This document shows positions 1 to 9,020 of a stretch of DNA of 64,000 nucleotides, piece after piece. The stretch's first letter is position 1. The number at the start of each line of letters is the position of its first letter. Under the pieces are notes generated by a model. The model saw only the letters and a program-made list of their open reading frames with translations, had not been told where the DNA came from and did no database searches. Location of the stretch: positions 62,001 through 126,000 of the forward strand of contig NZ_FNKG01000003.1 in the NCBI RefSeq assembly GCF_900101675.1, in the 5' to 3' direction. The position numbers and the translations under genes are program-made. Source of the stretch: Curtobacterium sp. UNCCL20. Lineage in GTDB: Bacteria; Actinomycetota; Actinomycetes; Actinomycetales; Microbacteriaceae.

Positions 1-75
1 GTCCCGGTCGACCAGGGGGAGCTCCCACTCGACGCCGATGGTCGACGGGCGGGACTCGGTGAAGCGGATGTCCAT
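1..75 (-). CDS. Carboxylate-amine ligase / glutamate-cysteine ligase 2 family (N-terminus only)
   Basis: This gene reads leftward out of the window, so only the first 25 codons are visible. They begin MDIRFTESR and contain GVEWELPLVD, which matches the opening strand of the GCS2 (YbdK-like) carboxylate-amine ligases, where a GVExEL motif holds ATP/Mg-binding acids. The family ligates an amino acid to a carboxylate, but the substrate cannot be told from this fragment. The ATG at 75 is preceded by CAGGAT with a 7-nt gap, like other probably leaderless genes here; an in-frame ATG at 84 is an alternative. It is divergent from the cyclohexanecarboxyl-CoA operon. Confidence 0.6.
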   Translation of the reverse strand, partial: MDIRFTESRPSTIGVEWELPLVDRD

Positions 76-202
76 GCTGTACATCCTGCCCGGATCGTTG
101 TCGGACACGCACAACGAACACCTGTCCCGATCGTGCGGATCCGATTCCCAGGAGATCCACACCGGGCGTACCGTGGAAATGCTGAACAGGGAAGAGGTAC
201 GC

Positions 203-3200
203 ATGCAGTTGGTCGTGCGCGGTACGTCCGCACCGCTCGTCGGAGAACTCGACATCCCGGTCTCGAAGTACCACGCGCACCGCGCGCTGGTGCTCGCGTC
301 CCTGGCGAAGGGGACGAGCATCGTGTCCGGGATCAGTGCGACCAGACAGGTGGAGTGGACGGTCGGCACGCTGCGTGCCCTCGGCGTCGACGTCAAGCGG
401 CGCGGGAACGAGTACCACGTCACCGGGCTCGGCGGGCGGTACGAAGCGACCGACGTCGTCGACCACGGGTCCCGCGGGGCGGACGGCATCCTCAACATGG
501 GGTCCTCCGGCACGACGCTCTACTTCATGACCGGTCTGGCGTCCCTCGCCGACAAGCCGATGACGCTCGCCGGGATGAAGTACTTCCAGCGCCGGCCGAT
601 CAAGGCGCTCCTCACCTCGCTCACCCAGATGGGCGTCGAGCTCGAGGCCACGAACGACTGCCCGCCGGTCACCGTCCAGCCGAAGCGTCCGCGCGGCGGC
701 GACGTCCAGATCGCCGGAACGCTGTCGCAGTGGATCTCCGGCCTGCTCCTGGTCGCGCCGTTCGCCGAGCAGGAGACCCGCATCCACATCACCGGCGGCC
801 GTCTCAACGAGCAGCCGTACGTCGAGCTGACGGTGCGGATGATGCGCCAGTTCGGGCTCACCGTCGAGGTGTCGGACGACTGGCTCGAGTACCGGATCCC
901 GGCGAACCAGCAGGCTACCCCGCACGACTACGTCATCCCGCCGGACATCGGCTCGGCCGCCTTCGGCATCGCGGCCGCGGGCATCCGCGAGTCGAACGTG
1001 CTCCTCCGCGGCATGACGGCGTTCACCACCGCCGAGACCGACCACCCGGAGAGCGAGTTCCTCGACCTCGCCACGGCGATGGGTGTCCCGATGCGCATCG
1101 ACGAGGAGACCGGCTTCGTGCGCATCCAGCACGACGGTTCCCCGCTCCGTTCCCTCGACATCGACTGCCAGCCGATCCCGGACCTCCTGCCGGTCCTGTC
1201 CACGATGGCGACCTTCGCCGAGGGCACGACCCGGCTCTGGAACGTGGCGCACATCCGCCTCAAGGAATCCGACCGCGTCGCGGCGATGCTGCAGCTGAAC
1301 CGGATGGGCGGCCGCGCCGAGCAGGGCGCCGACGAACTCCGCGTGACGGGTGTCCGTCCGGGCGGGCTGCACGGCTCCCCGATGTCGTCCTTCAACGACC
1401 ACCGGGTCCTGATGTCCCTCGCCGTCGCCGCGTCGAAGGCCGAGGGGACGTCCTCGCTGACCTACCCGCGGGCCTACCGGATCTCGTACCCGACGTTCCT
1501 CGAAGCGATGAACGCCGTCGGCCTCGACATGGAGGTCGGTGACGGGCTCGCCGCCCAGCTCGCCCGCGACGACCGGGTGGACGCCGCCGAGGTCGAGATG
1601 CCGGAGCGCACCGACCTGGGGGAGACGACCGAGGCCCCGGCGGGCGACGAGGCCGCCCGGCCCGCCGCGCTGCCCGAGCTCGCGGGCGTCGACGCCGACC
1701 CGCTGGTCCTCAGCGAGAAGGTCCGCGCCCTGTCCGAGTCCGACCCCGACGGCCTCGCCGTGATCGAGGTCGGCGGCCCGGAGCCGGTGAACACCACGTG
1801 GAGGGAACTGCAGGACGAGGCGGACAAGGTCTCCGCGCTGCTCCTCGAGCTCGGTGTCCGCACCGGCGAGTCCGTGGCGATGCAGCTGCCGAACTGGCGT
1901 GAGTTCGTGTCGATCACCCTCGGCGCGATCCAGATCGGTGCGGTCGCGACCCCGATCATGCCCGTGTTCGGCCCGCGTGAGACGACGATGACGCTCGCCC
2001 GCTCACGTGCCCGGATCGTGTTCCTGCCGAACGTGTTCCGCAAGCGTCGTCCGGCGCTGGAACTCCTCGAGGTCATCGACGAGGCGAAGGCCCAGAAACG
2101 GCGCCTGTCGGTCGAGCACGTGGTCGTCCTCCGTGCCGAGGCCCGCGGGCAGGCGGACAGCCCGACCAACCAGGCCCCGCTGCCCGCCGACGCCGCCGAG
2201 CGCGTCGCCGCGAGCGACTGGAACTGGCGGTACTTCGACACCGCGCTCGAGTCCGTGCAGGTCGACGTCGACGAGATCCGGTCGCACGCGCCCGGCCCGG
2301 ACGACGTCTGCCAGCTGCTCTTCACCTCCGGCACCACCGGCGAGCCGAAGGGCGTCCAGCACCCGCACCGCACGCTCGGCCTCGCCACCGCGATGCACGT
2401 CGCGCAGTCCGGCCTGACGAGCGAGGACCGGATCTACATCCCGTCGCCGCTCGCGCACCAGACCGGGTTCCTGTACGGCATGCTGCTGGCGTTCCGGCTC
2501 GGTGCCCCGCAGGTCATCCAGCCGGTGTGGGACGGCGCGGTCGCGCTCGAGCAGGCCTTCGGTGTCGCGAAGGCGAGCTTCGTGCAGTGCGCGACGCCGT
2601 TCCTGACCGACCTGGTCGACCTGGTCGAGGGCGGCGCCCCGCAGCCCGAGTCGCTGCGGATCTTCGTGCCGACCGGCGCGGCGGTGCCCCGAGCCCTCGC
2701 GCAGCGGGCGAGCACCGTCCTCGGCAGCGCGATCCTCGGCGCGTTCGGCACGAGTGAGACCTGCCTCGGCGCGCTGTCCAGCCCGAGCGACGACCCCGCG
2801 GACGCGTACGGGCACGACGGCCGGGCGCTGCCGGGCATCTCGATCCGCATCGTCGACGACGAGGGTCACGAGCTGCCGGCGGACACCGAGGGCAACTTCG
2901 AGTTGTTCTCGCCGACGATGTTCGACGGCTACCTCGACCGCCCCGACCTGACCGACGACGTCTTCACCGAGGACCGCTGGTACCGGACCGGGGACCTGGC
3001 GAAGGTGTCCGACAAGGGCTTCCTGTCGATCACCGGGCGCATCAAGGACGTCATCAACCGGGGCGGTGAGAAGATCCCGGTCGTCGAGATCGAGAACCTC
3101 CTCTACCAGCACCCCCTCGTCACCGACGTCGCGATCGTCGCGATGCCGGACGCCCGCCTCGGGGAGCGCGCGTGCGCGTTCGTCGTGCCGGCGGCCGGCG

Positions 3201-3379
3201 CCGAGCGGCTCGACTTCGCGGCGATGCAGCACGCACTCGACAAGGCGGGCGTGAGCAAGTACTACTGGCCGGAGCGGCTCGAGTACATCGACGAACTGCC
3301 CCGCAACGCGGTCGGCAAGGTCCAGAAGAACGTCCTGCGGGAGCAGGCAGCCGCGCTCGTCGCGACGAAGGAGAACTGA
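203..3379 (+). CDS. EPSP-synthase-like domain fused to acyl-CoA ligase (cyclohexanecarboxyl-CoA pathway)
   Basis: The product is a 1058-residue fusion. Residues 1-435 have the EPSP synthase (AroA) fold, with K22 and R27, an SGTT loop near 101-105, an RRPI segment, an LSQ loop, IPDLLP, KESDR and NDHR. By eye, S23 of the usual KS motif is Tyr, the Asn-Arg pair around the SGTT loop is Ser/Tyr, and the C-terminal catalytic Lys is not found, so ordinary enolpyruvyl transfer is doubtful. After an Ala/Glu/Pro linker (about 436-490) comes an ANL-superfamily acyl-CoA ligase with FTSGTTGEPKG (about 707-717), TGRIKD (about 944) and the adenylation lysine K1039 in AVGKVQK. Streptomyces cyclohexanecarboxyl-CoA clusters carry these two activities beside ChcA; there the AroA homologue is thought to perform a conjugate dehydration. 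ATG 203 has a GAAGAGG ribosome site; upstream in-frame starts at 38 and 179 have none. Confidence 0.85.
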   Translation: MQLVVRGTSAPLVGELDIPVSKYHAHRALVLASLAKGTSIVSGISATRQVEWTVGTLRALGVDVKRRGNEYHVTGLGGRYEATDVVDHGSRGADGILNMGSSGTTLYFMTGLASLADKPMTLAGMKYFQRRPIKALLTSLTQMGVELEATNDCPPVTVQPKRPRGGDVQIAGTLSQWISGLLLVAPFAEQETRIHITGGRLNEQPYVELTVRMMRQFGLTVEVSDDWLEYRIPANQQATPHDYVIPPDIGSAAFGIAAAGIRESNVLLRGMTAFTTAETDHPESEFLDLATAMGVPMRIDEETGFVRIQHDGSPLRSLDIDCQPIPDLLPVLSTMATFAEGTTRLWNVAHIRLKESDRVAAMLQLNRMGGRAEQGADELRVTGVRPGGLHGSPMSSFNDHRVLMSLAVAASKAEGTSSLTYPRAYRISYPTFLEAMNAVGLDMEVGDGLAAQLARDDRVDAAEVEMPERTDLGETTEAPAGDEAARPAALPELAGVDADPLVLSEKVRALSESDPDGLAVIEVGGPEPVNTTWRELQDEADKVSALLLELGVRTGESVAMQLPNWREFVSITLGAIQIGAVATPIMPVFGPRETTMTLARSRARIVFLPNVFRKRRPALELLEVIDEAKAQKRRLSVEHVVVLRAEARGQADSPTNQAPLPADAAERVAASDWNWRYFDTALESVQVDVDEIRSHAPGPDDVCQLLFTSGTTGEPKGVQHPHRTLGLATAMHVAQSGLTSEDRIYIPSPLAHQTGFLYGMLLAFRLGAPQVIQPVWDGAVALEQAFGVAKASFVQCATPFLTDLVDLVEGGAPQPESLRIFVPTGAAVPRALAQRASTVLGSAILGAFGTSETCLGALSSPSDDPADAYGHDGRALPGISIRIVDDEGHELPADTEGNFELFSPTMFDGYLDRPDLTDDVFTEDRWYRTGDLAKVSDKGFLSITGRIKDVINRGGEKIPVVEIENLLYQHPLVTDVAIVAMPDARLGERACAFVVPAAGAERLDFAAMQHALDKAGVSKYYWPERLEYIDELPRNAVGKVQKNVLREQAAALVATKEN

Positions 3380-3383
3380 AACG

Positions 3384-4553
3384 ATGACGCTGGTCACGGA
3401 AACCGCAACCGAGCAGGACTTCCAGCAGCTCAAGGCCGAGGTCACCGAGTGGGTGCGCGGCCGCGGCGAGGAGTGGGCTGAGGAGATCGAGCGCACCGGG
3501 CAGGTCGCGCCGGAGCTCTTCCAGGAGCTGAAGGAGAAGGGCTGGCTGTCCCTCGCGGCGCCGGTGGAGCTCGGTGGACGGGACATCCCGTTCTCCCGCT
3601 ACCTCGAGGTCATGGAGATCGTCTCCCGCTCGCACGCCTCGATCCGGATGCTCGTGCACGTCATCAACGGAACCTGGCGCGCCATGCAGCCCTACGCGAC
3701 GCCGGAGCAGATCGAGGAGGTCGTGAAGCCGAGCGTGGCGGGCGACAAGCTCGTCGCGTTCACGCTCACTGAGGCGACGGCCGGCACCGGCGCCGACATC
3801 CGCACGACCGTCCGCCGCGAGGGCGACACGTACGTGATGAACGGCGAGAAGCACCTCATCACGTTCGGTGTGCGGGCCGACTACTGGCTCATTGCCGCTC
3901 GGCTCGAGGGCACGACCGGCCAGGACGGCACGGTCGCGTTCCTGATGCCGAACTCCGGCCTGCCCGGCGCCGAGGTGATCGACGACTCCGACACGATGGG
4001 CATCCGCGGCACCGACCACGCGATCCTCCGCTTCACCGAGACCCCGATCCCCGCGTCCGCACGCCTCGGCGAGGAGGGCCAGGGGCTCGAGGTCGCGCTC
4101 GGCGGCTTCCTGCTGCCGAGCCGCGTGTCCGTCGCGATGAGCGCCGTCGGCCTGGCCGAGCGCGCCAACGAGCTCGCGGTCGAGTACGCGAACAAGCGCG
4201 AGACGTTCGGCAAGAAGCTCTCCAGCCGCCAGGCGATCCAGTTCTACCTCGCCGAGAACTACGCCGACATCGCGGCCGCGCGCGCCCTCGTGCTCGAGGC
4301 CGCCCGCGCCTACGAGGAGGACCGCCCGGACGCCGGCACGCTGTCGAGCGCCTCGAAGATGGTCGCCGTCGACATGCTCGCCCGTGTCACCGACAAGGCA
4401 CTGCAGGTGCACGGTGGGCAGGGGTACTGGAAGCGCAACGCGATCGAGCGCGTCTACCGCGACGCGCGCGCGCAGCGCTTCGAAGAAGGAACGAACGAGA
4501 TCCAGAAGCTGGTCGTCGGCCGCGCCGTCGTGACCGGCCAGGCCGGGTTCTAG
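3384..4553 (+). CDS. Acyl-CoA dehydrogenase (cyclohexanecarboxyl-CoA cluster)
   Basis: A 389-residue FAD-dependent acyl-CoA dehydrogenase of normal family length. It has the FAD/substrate segment TLTEATAGTGAD, a central NGEKHLIT strand, and a C-terminal signature GGQGYWK...RVYRDARA...EEGTNEIQ, in which the Glu before Gly-Thr is the usual catalytic base. It starts 4 nt after the fusion gene, so the two are co-transcribed. In cyclohexanecarboxyl-CoA clusters an acyl-CoA dehydrogenase homologue is thought to act on cyclohexenyl or cyclohexadienyl-CoA intermediates, either introducing or, run in reverse, reducing ring double bonds. The family is certain; the exact step is inferred from neighbours. 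Confidence 0.85.
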   Translation: MTLVTETATEQDFQQLKAEVTEWVRGRGEEWAEEIERTGQVAPELFQELKEKGWLSLAAPVELGGRDIPFSRYLEVMEIVSRSHASIRMLVHVINGTWRAMQPYATPEQIEEVVKPSVAGDKLVAFTLTEATAGTGADIRTTVRREGDTYVMNGEKHLITFGVRADYWLIAARLEGTTGQDGTVAFLMPNSGLPGAEVIDDSDTMGIRGTDHAILRFTETPIPASARLGEEGQGLEVALGGFLLPSRVSVAMSAVGLAERANELAVEYANKRETFGKKLSSRQAIQFYLAENYADIAAARALVLEAARAYEEDRPDAGTLSSASKMVAVDMLARVTDKALQVHGGQGYWKRNAIERVYRDARAQRFEEGTNEIQKLVVGRAVVTGQAGF

Positions 4554-4568
4554 ACCAGACCGACAACC

Positions 4569-4610
4569 GGACTGGAGGCGCGAGGCGGCCCCGCCCCGCG
4601 CCTCCAGTCC
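4569..4610. terminator. Palindrome of the CTGGAGGC family inside the operon
   Basis: A 14-bp stem (GGACTGGAGGCGCG against its complement) around a short GC-rich loop sits in the 86-nt gap between the dehydrogenase and reductase genes. It belongs to the dispersed palindrome family seen at eight places in the window. Here it lies inside an apparent operon, so it may act as a partial terminator or mRNA-end protector. There is no T-tract. Confidence 0.5.
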
Positions 4611-4639
4611 GTCCCGAACCACCTCAGCAAAGGACCGCA

Positions 4640-5464
4640 GTGACCGACTCCACCAACGCTCCCATCGCCCTCATCACGGGCGCCTCGCGCGGCATCGGCC
4701 GCCTGCTCGCCCAGAAGTTGGGCCAGCGCGGGGCGACCGTCGTCGTGACGTACAAGGGCAACGCCGACCTCGCCGAGGAGTCGCTCGCCGACGTCAAGGC
4801 CGCCGGTGGCGACGGGATCACGGCGCAGGTGGACATCGAGCAGCCGGAGTCGATCGACGCGCTGTTCGACCTGGTGCGGGACACCTACGGCCGGCTCGAC
4901 TACTTCGTCGCGAACGCCGCCGCGAGCGCGTTCAAGCCGGTCAAGGAGCTCAAGCTGCACCACCTCGACCGCAGCTACGCGACCAATGCCCGCTCGTTCG
5001 TGCTCGGTGCGCAGCGAGCGGCCGAGTTGATGGACAAGGGCGGCCGCATCGTCGTCGTCACCTCGTACGGCTCGCTCCGGGCGTTCCCGACGTACGCCGC
5101 GCTCGGCGCCGCGAAGGCGATGAGCGAGTCCTACATGAAGTACATGGCGGTCGAGTTCGGTCCGCGCCAGATCACCGTGAACGCGGTGAACGGCGGGCTC
5201 ATCGACACCGACTCGCTCGACTACTTCTACACGAAGGTCCCCGGCCAGGCGCCGATCGAGACCGTGTTCGAGAAGCTGCCGCTGCAGCGCCCGGGCACCG
5301 CGGACGACATGGCGGACGCCGTGGACTTCCTCCTCTCCGACAAGGCGTCGTACATCACGGGCCAGGTGCTCTCCGTCGACGGCGGCCTCACCGTCATCGC
5401 GCCGCCGTACTGGGCGGACACGACCTCGCCGCTCCGTGACGCGGTGCTGCCCGCGGCAGAATAG
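4640..5464 (+). CDS. chcA: SDR enoyl-CoA reductase, likely 1-cyclohexenylcarbonyl-CoA reductase
   Basis: A 274-residue short-chain dehydrogenase with TGASRGIG (13-20) for NAD(P)H binding and an NAAA motif. The active-site pair is Y152 and K159, spaced Tyr-x6-Lys. That spacing is typical of enoyl reductases (FabI/FabL/ChcA) rather than the Tyr-x3-Lys of ordinary SDRs. ChcA of Streptomyces collinus reduces 1-cyclohexenylcarbonyl-CoA and related ring olefins with NADPH in the shikimate-to-cyclohexanecarboxyl-CoA route, and it is the marker gene of that pathway. GTG at 4640 follows AAAGGA. A FabL-type enoyl-ACP reductase in fatty-acid synthesis is the main alternative; the neighbours favour ChcA. 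Confidence 0.75.
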   Translation: MTDSTNAPIALITGASRGIGRLLAQKLGQRGATVVVTYKGNADLAEESLADVKAAGGDGITAQVDIEQPESIDALFDLVRDTYGRLDYFVANAAASAFKPVKELKLHHLDRSYATNARSFVLGAQRAAELMDKGGRIVVVTSYGSLRAFPTYAALGAAKAMSESYMKYMAVEFGPRQITVNAVNGGLIDTDSLDYFYTKVPGQAPIETVFEKLPLQRPGTADDMADAVDFLLSDKASYITGQVLSVDGGLTVIAPPYWADTTSPLRDAVLPAAE

Positions 5465-5468
5465 GCGC

Positions 5469-7616
5469 ATGAGCAGCGTCGCTTCCGCCCCCGTCGTGCC
5501 GGCCTCCCTCCGGACCGTCGCCTCGCCGTGGACCCTCGGCCCCCTGCAGCTGCCCAACCGGGTGGTGATGGGGTCGATGCACACCGGCCTCGAGGTGCAC
5601 GACGACGGCGGGGCGGGCATGGCGGCGTTCTACCGCGAGCGTGCCGCCGGCGGCGCCGCGTGCATCATCACCGGCGGCATCGCGGTCAACGACGAGGCCC
5701 GTGGCGGCCCGGACTTCGCGGTGTTCGGCGTCGGCGGAGCGGACGAGCGCTTCCGCGTCGCCGTCGACGCCGTGCACGACGAGGGCGGGACGATCCTCGC
5801 GCAGCTCTTCCACGCCGGCCGGTACGCCCTGGCGTCCGGGATGACGGACCGGTACGGCGAACCCCAGCGGGTCGTGGCACCGTCGGCCCTGCCGTGGGCC
5901 GCGGCCCGCGGGGTCGTCCCCTCGGCGCTGACCGGGGACGAGATCGCGCGGACGATCGAGGACTTCGCCGCCGCGGCGCGCACGGCCAGGGAGATCGGGT
6001 TCGACGGCGTCGAGATCATGGCGTCCGAGGGGTACCTGATCAACCAGTTCCAGTCGCCGCTGACGAACCTCCGCGACGACGAGTGGGGCGGCTCACCGGA
6101 GCGGCGGCGTCGCTTCGCCGTCGAGGTCGTCCGGGCCGTCCGCGACGCCGTGCCGGACATCGCCGTGACGATCCGCCTCTCCGGCGCGGACCTCATGCCG
6201 GGCTCGTCGACACCCGACGACGTCGACGCCCTGGTGCTCGAGCTGCTGCCGCTCGGCCTCGACGGGATCTCGGTCGGGATCGGCTGGCACGAGTCGCGGA
6301 CGCCGACCGTGCAGGCCTCCGTGCCGCACGGCGCGTGGGTGTCCTACGTCACCCGGATCGCCGACCTCGTGCGCGCCTCGGAGCACCCGGACGTGAGGGT
6401 CATCGCGTCGAACCGGATGACGGACCTCCGCGACGGCGAGGCCGTGCTGTCCGGCGGGGTGATCGACGCCGTCGCGCTCGCCCGCCCGTTCCTCGCCGAC
6501 CCCGCGATCGTGAACCGGTCCCTCGGCGGCCGTTTCGCGCTCGTCAACACCTGCATCGGCTGCAACCAGGCGTGCCTCGACCGCTCGATCATCGGCCAGC
6601 CGGTGTCGTGCCTGGTGAACCCCCGGGCCGCCCGTGAGGTCGCGTTCCCGGCCCGTCCGACGACCGACCCGAAGCGCGTCGACGTGGTCGGTGGCGGCCC
6701 GGCCGGCCTCGCAGCCGCGGTGGACGCCGCTCGTCGCGGGCACGCCGTGACACTGTGGGAGGCGTCCGAGCAGCTCGGTGGGCAGTTCGGCCTCGCCGCG
6801 CTGGTGCCGGGCAAGGAGGACTACGCCGCGACCGTCCGGTCCGCGCGTGCCGAACTCGACGAGCGCGGGGCGACGATCCACCTCGGCCGCGCCGCCACCG
6901 CCGCCGACCTGGCCGACAGCGACGCCGTGGTGCTCGCGCCCGGGGTCGTGCCGCGCGAGGTCGACATCCCCGGAGCGACGTTGCCGCACGTCCGGTCCTA
7001 CGAGCAGGCGCTCCGCGAGGGCGTCCCCGCGGGCACCGTCGCGATCATCGGCGGTGGCGGGATCGGCGTCGACACGGCGGCGTTCCTCACCGAGTCGCCC
7101 GACGAGGTCCGCCGCGCGGAGGAGTTCGCGGCACGCTGGGACCTCGACGTGTCCGAGGTCGTCGTCGGTGACGTGCCCCAGCGGCTCCCCGCGGCGACCC
7201 GCACGCTCCGACCCGGCGAACAGGTCACCGTGCTCCGACGCTCGGGCAAGTTCGGGCAGGGGATCGGCATCACGTCGCGCTGGGTGGCGATCGGACGACT
7301 CCGCGACGCCGGCGTGCAGATGGTCGGCGGCGTGCAGGAGTACCTGCGCATCGAACCCGGCGCGCTCTGGATCCGCGACGAGCACGGCGAGGAGCGGGCG
7401 GTCCCCGCGGACCACGTGGTGATCTGCGCCGGGCAGGAGCGCGCGATCGAGACCGGCGACGAGCCGGACCGGCGGCCGACGGACGGGCTGGTCACGGGCC
7501 TCCAGGCAGCCGGCGTGCCGTACGCGATCGTCGGCGGTGCACGCGACGCGCGGAGCGTGGACGCCGTCCGCGCGACCTCCGAGGCACTCGAAGCGGTCCG
7601 GCGACTCGCCCCGTAG
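5469..7616 (+). CDS. 2,4-dienoyl-CoA reductase-like FMN/4Fe-4S/FAD oxidoreductase
   Basis: A 715-residue three-part flavoenzyme like FadH. The first 350 residues are an old-yellow-enzyme FMN barrel ([10 protein letters not shown] near the start; NQFQSPLTN...DEWGGS). Next is a 4Fe-4S site with C362, C365, C369 and C381. The remainder is an FAD/NAD(P)H domain with [12 protein letters not shown] (about 404) and a second Rossmann motif IIGGGGIG. FadH-type enzymes pass electrons from NADPH through FAD and Fe-S to FMN to reduce conjugated dienoyl-CoA. A conjugated cyclohexadienyl-CoA is a proposed intermediate of cyclohexanecarboxyl-CoA synthesis, so a ring-diene reductase role is likely. ATG 5469 lies 4 nt after the reductase stop. 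Confidence 0.8.
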   Translation: MSSVASAPVVPASLRTVASPWTLGPLQLPNRVVMGSMHTGLEVHDDGGAGMAAFYRERAAGGAACIITGGIAVNDEARGGPDFAVFGVGGADERFRVAVDAVHDEGGTILAQLFHAGRYALASGMTDRYGEPQRVVAPSALPWAAARGVVPSALTGDEIARTIEDFAAAARTAREIGFDGVEIMASEGYLINQFQSPLTNLRDDEWGGSPERRRRFAVEVVRAVRDAVPDIAVTIRLSGADLMPGSSTPDDVDALVLELLPLGLDGISVGIGWHESRTPTVQASVPHGAWVSYVTRIADLVRASEHPDVRVIASNRMTDLRDGEAVLSGGVIDAVALARPFLADPAIVNRSLGGRFALVNTCIGCNQACLDRSIIGQPVSCLVNPRAAREVAFPARPTTDPKRVDVVGGGPAGLAAAVDAARRGHAVTLWEASEQLGGQFGLAALVPGKEDYAATVRSARAELDERGATIHLGRAATAADLADSDAVVLAPGVVPREVDIPGATLPHVRSYEQALREGVPAGTVAIIGGGGIGVDTAAFLTESPDEVRRAEEFAARWDLDVSEVVVGDVPQRLPAATRTLRPGEQVTVLRRSGKFGQGIGITSRWVAIGRLRDAGVQMVGGVQEYLRIEPGALWIRDEHGEERAVPADHVVICAGQERAIETGDEPDRRPTDGLVTGLQAAGVPYAIVGGARDARSVDAVRATSEALEAVRRLAP

Positions 7617-7645
7617 CGAGTCGACTCGCATCCCGGCCGGGAATC

Positions 7646-7654
7646 TGTAAGAAT
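7646..7654 (+). promoter_or_regulatory. Possible extended -10 of the rpsP operon
   Basis: TGTAAGAAT lies about 130 nt before the rpsP GTG in a 164-nt non-coding gap, the natural place for a ribosomal promoter. No convincing -35 is seen. Confidence 0.3.
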
Positions 7655-7780
7655 GAACGGTCGAATCGCGCCTGCTCGACCCTCTATCCAGCTGTGCGCG
7701 ACTCATTCCGAGCTTCCACCGTGTGTGCCCCCACGCCCGCGGTTCCGGTTCAACCACAACATCACGCAACAGGAGTAATT

Positions 7781-8194
7781 GTGGCTGTCAAGATCCGTCT
7801 CAAGCGCCTCGGCAAGATCCGTGCGCCGTACTACCGCATCGTCGTCGCCGACTCGCGCACCAAGCGCGATGGTCGTGTGATCGAGGAGATCGGCAAGTAC
7901 CACCCCACCGAGGAGCCCTCGTTCATCGAGGTCAAGTCGGACCGTGCGCAGTACTGGCTCGGCGTCGGCGCGCAGCCGACCGAGCAGGTCGCTGCCCTCC
8001 TCAAGCTGACCGGCGACTGGGCCAAGTTCAAGGGCGAGAAGGACACCGAGTCCAAGGTCCAGGTCAAGCAGCCGAAGGAGGCCTTCGTCGTGGACTCGTC
8101 CAAGAAGGCCGTCCTGAAGCCGAAGTCGGAGAAGAAGGCCCCGGCCGCTCCGGCCGAGTCGGCCGACGACGCCGCCGAGACGACCGAGGCGTAA
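7781..8194 (+). CDS. rpsP: 30S ribosomal protein S16
   Basis: A 137-residue S16 beginning [12 protein letters not shown] and continuing with PYYRIVVAD, typical of the family. S16 helps fold the 5' domain of 16S rRNA in the small subunit. The Lys/Ala/Glu-rich tail after about residue 100 is the extension common in actinobacteria. GTG 7781 has AGGAG at 7771; longer in-frame starts lack one. First gene of the rpsP-khpA-rimM-trmD operon. Confidence 0.95.
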   Translation: MAVKIRLKRLGKIRAPYYRIVVADSRTKRDGRVIEEIGKYHPTEEPSFIEVKSDRAQYWLGVGAQPTEQVAALLKLTGDWAKFKGEKDTESKVQVKQPKEAFVVDSSKKAVLKPKSEKKAPAAPAESADDAAETTEA

Positions 8195-8198
8195 TTCC

Positions 8199-8435
8199 TT
8201 GCTCGAATCCGCGCTGACGCACCTCGTCAAGGGGATCGTCGATCACCCTGACGACGTGCGCGTCGCCAGTTCCACCTCCGCGCGGGGCGAGGTCCTCGAG
8301 GTGCGTGTGCACCCCGAGGACCTCGGCCGCGTGATCGGTCGCGCCGGACGGACCGCAAAGGCGCTGCGCACCCTCGTCTCGGCTCTCGCCGACGGCAAGC
8401 GGGTGCGTGTCGACGTGGTCGACACCGATTCCTAG
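8199..8435 (+). CDS. khpA: KH-domain RNA-binding protein
   Basis: A 78-residue single KH domain with the RNA-gripping loop VIGRAGRTAK (GxxG type). KhpA-family proteins bind RNA and in Gram-positives affect cell length and division, often with a partner KhpB/Jag. It starts at TTG 8199, 4 nt after rpsP, in the usual actinobacterial slot between rpsP and rimM. Its end overlaps rimM by 29 nt if rimM starts at 8407. Confidence 0.92.
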   Translation: MLESALTHLVKGIVDHPDDVRVASSTSARGEVLEVRVHPEDLGRVIGRAGRTAKALRTLVSALADGKRVRVDVVDTDS

Positions 8436-9018
8436 GGAGACGACCCAGCTTCGGGTGGGTCGAATCACGAAGGCGCACGGGCTCAAGGGCGGCATCAAGC
8501 TCGAGCTCTACACCGACGACCCGGATCGTCGGTTCACGCCCGGAGCGGTCTTCACGCTCCAGGTCCCGGAGGACTCTCCGTGGGCCGGCAAGACCATCGC
8601 GCTCGACGAGCTGCGCTGGTACAACGGCCACCCGGTCGCCTTCTTCGAGGGCATCGGGGACCGCTCGGCCGCCGAGACCCTCGCCCGGGCGATCCTCTGG
8701 GTCGAGCAGGACGCCGACGCCGAGACCGGTGAGGACGACGCCTGGTACGACCACCAGCTGGTCGGCCTCCGCGTGCTCCGCGACGGCGTCGAGGTCGGCA
8801 CCGTCGCCCGCGTCGACCACCTGCCCGCGCAGGACCTCCTCGCGATCGACACCCCGTCGCGCGGCGAAGTGCTCGTACCGTTCGTCTCCGCGATCGTCCC
8901 CGCCGTCGACATCGAGGCGGGCACCGTCACGGTGACCCCGCCGCAGGGCCTCTTCGAGGACCCGGAGGACATGTCCCGCCCGGAGACGGTCACGCCGCCG
9001 GCCGACACCCAGGACTGA
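8407..9018 (+). CDS. rimM: 16S rRNA processing protein RimM
   Basis: A 203-residue RimM with the N-terminal [14 protein letters not shown] motif of the beta-barrel domain and a C-terminal PRC-barrel (DHQLVGLRV...LVPFV). RimM helps mature the 30S head and binds S19. The GTG at 8407 inside khpA is the only start that keeps the complete N-terminus; the next in-frame GTG (8455) begins at the VGR of the first strand and would remove residues before it. Translational coupling with khpA is likely. Confidence 0.92.
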   Translation: MSTWSTPIPRETTQLRVGRITKAHGLKGGIKLELYTDDPDRRFTPGAVFTLQVPEDSPWAGKTIALDELRWYNGHPVAFFEGIGDRSAAETLARAILWVEQDADAETGEDDAWYDHQLVGLRVLRDGVEVGTVARVDHLPAQDLLAIDTPSRGEVLVPFVSAIVPAVDIEAGTVTVTPPQGLFEDPEDMSRPETVTPPADTQD

Positions 9019-9020
9019 CC

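Noticed and set aside
38-202. Longer N-terminus of the AroA-ligase fusion starting at 38 or 179
   Set aside because: The extra residues overlap the start region of the divergent ligase gene, lack a ribosome site and have no counterpart in AroA; ATG 203 aligns K22/R27 with AroA numbering.
2003-3586. Long antisense open frames over the CoA-ligase domain, and similar long frames opposite most genes
   Set aside because: Expected in very GC-rich DNA; they have no recognisable domains or ribosome sites, and the opposite strand encodes conserved proteins.
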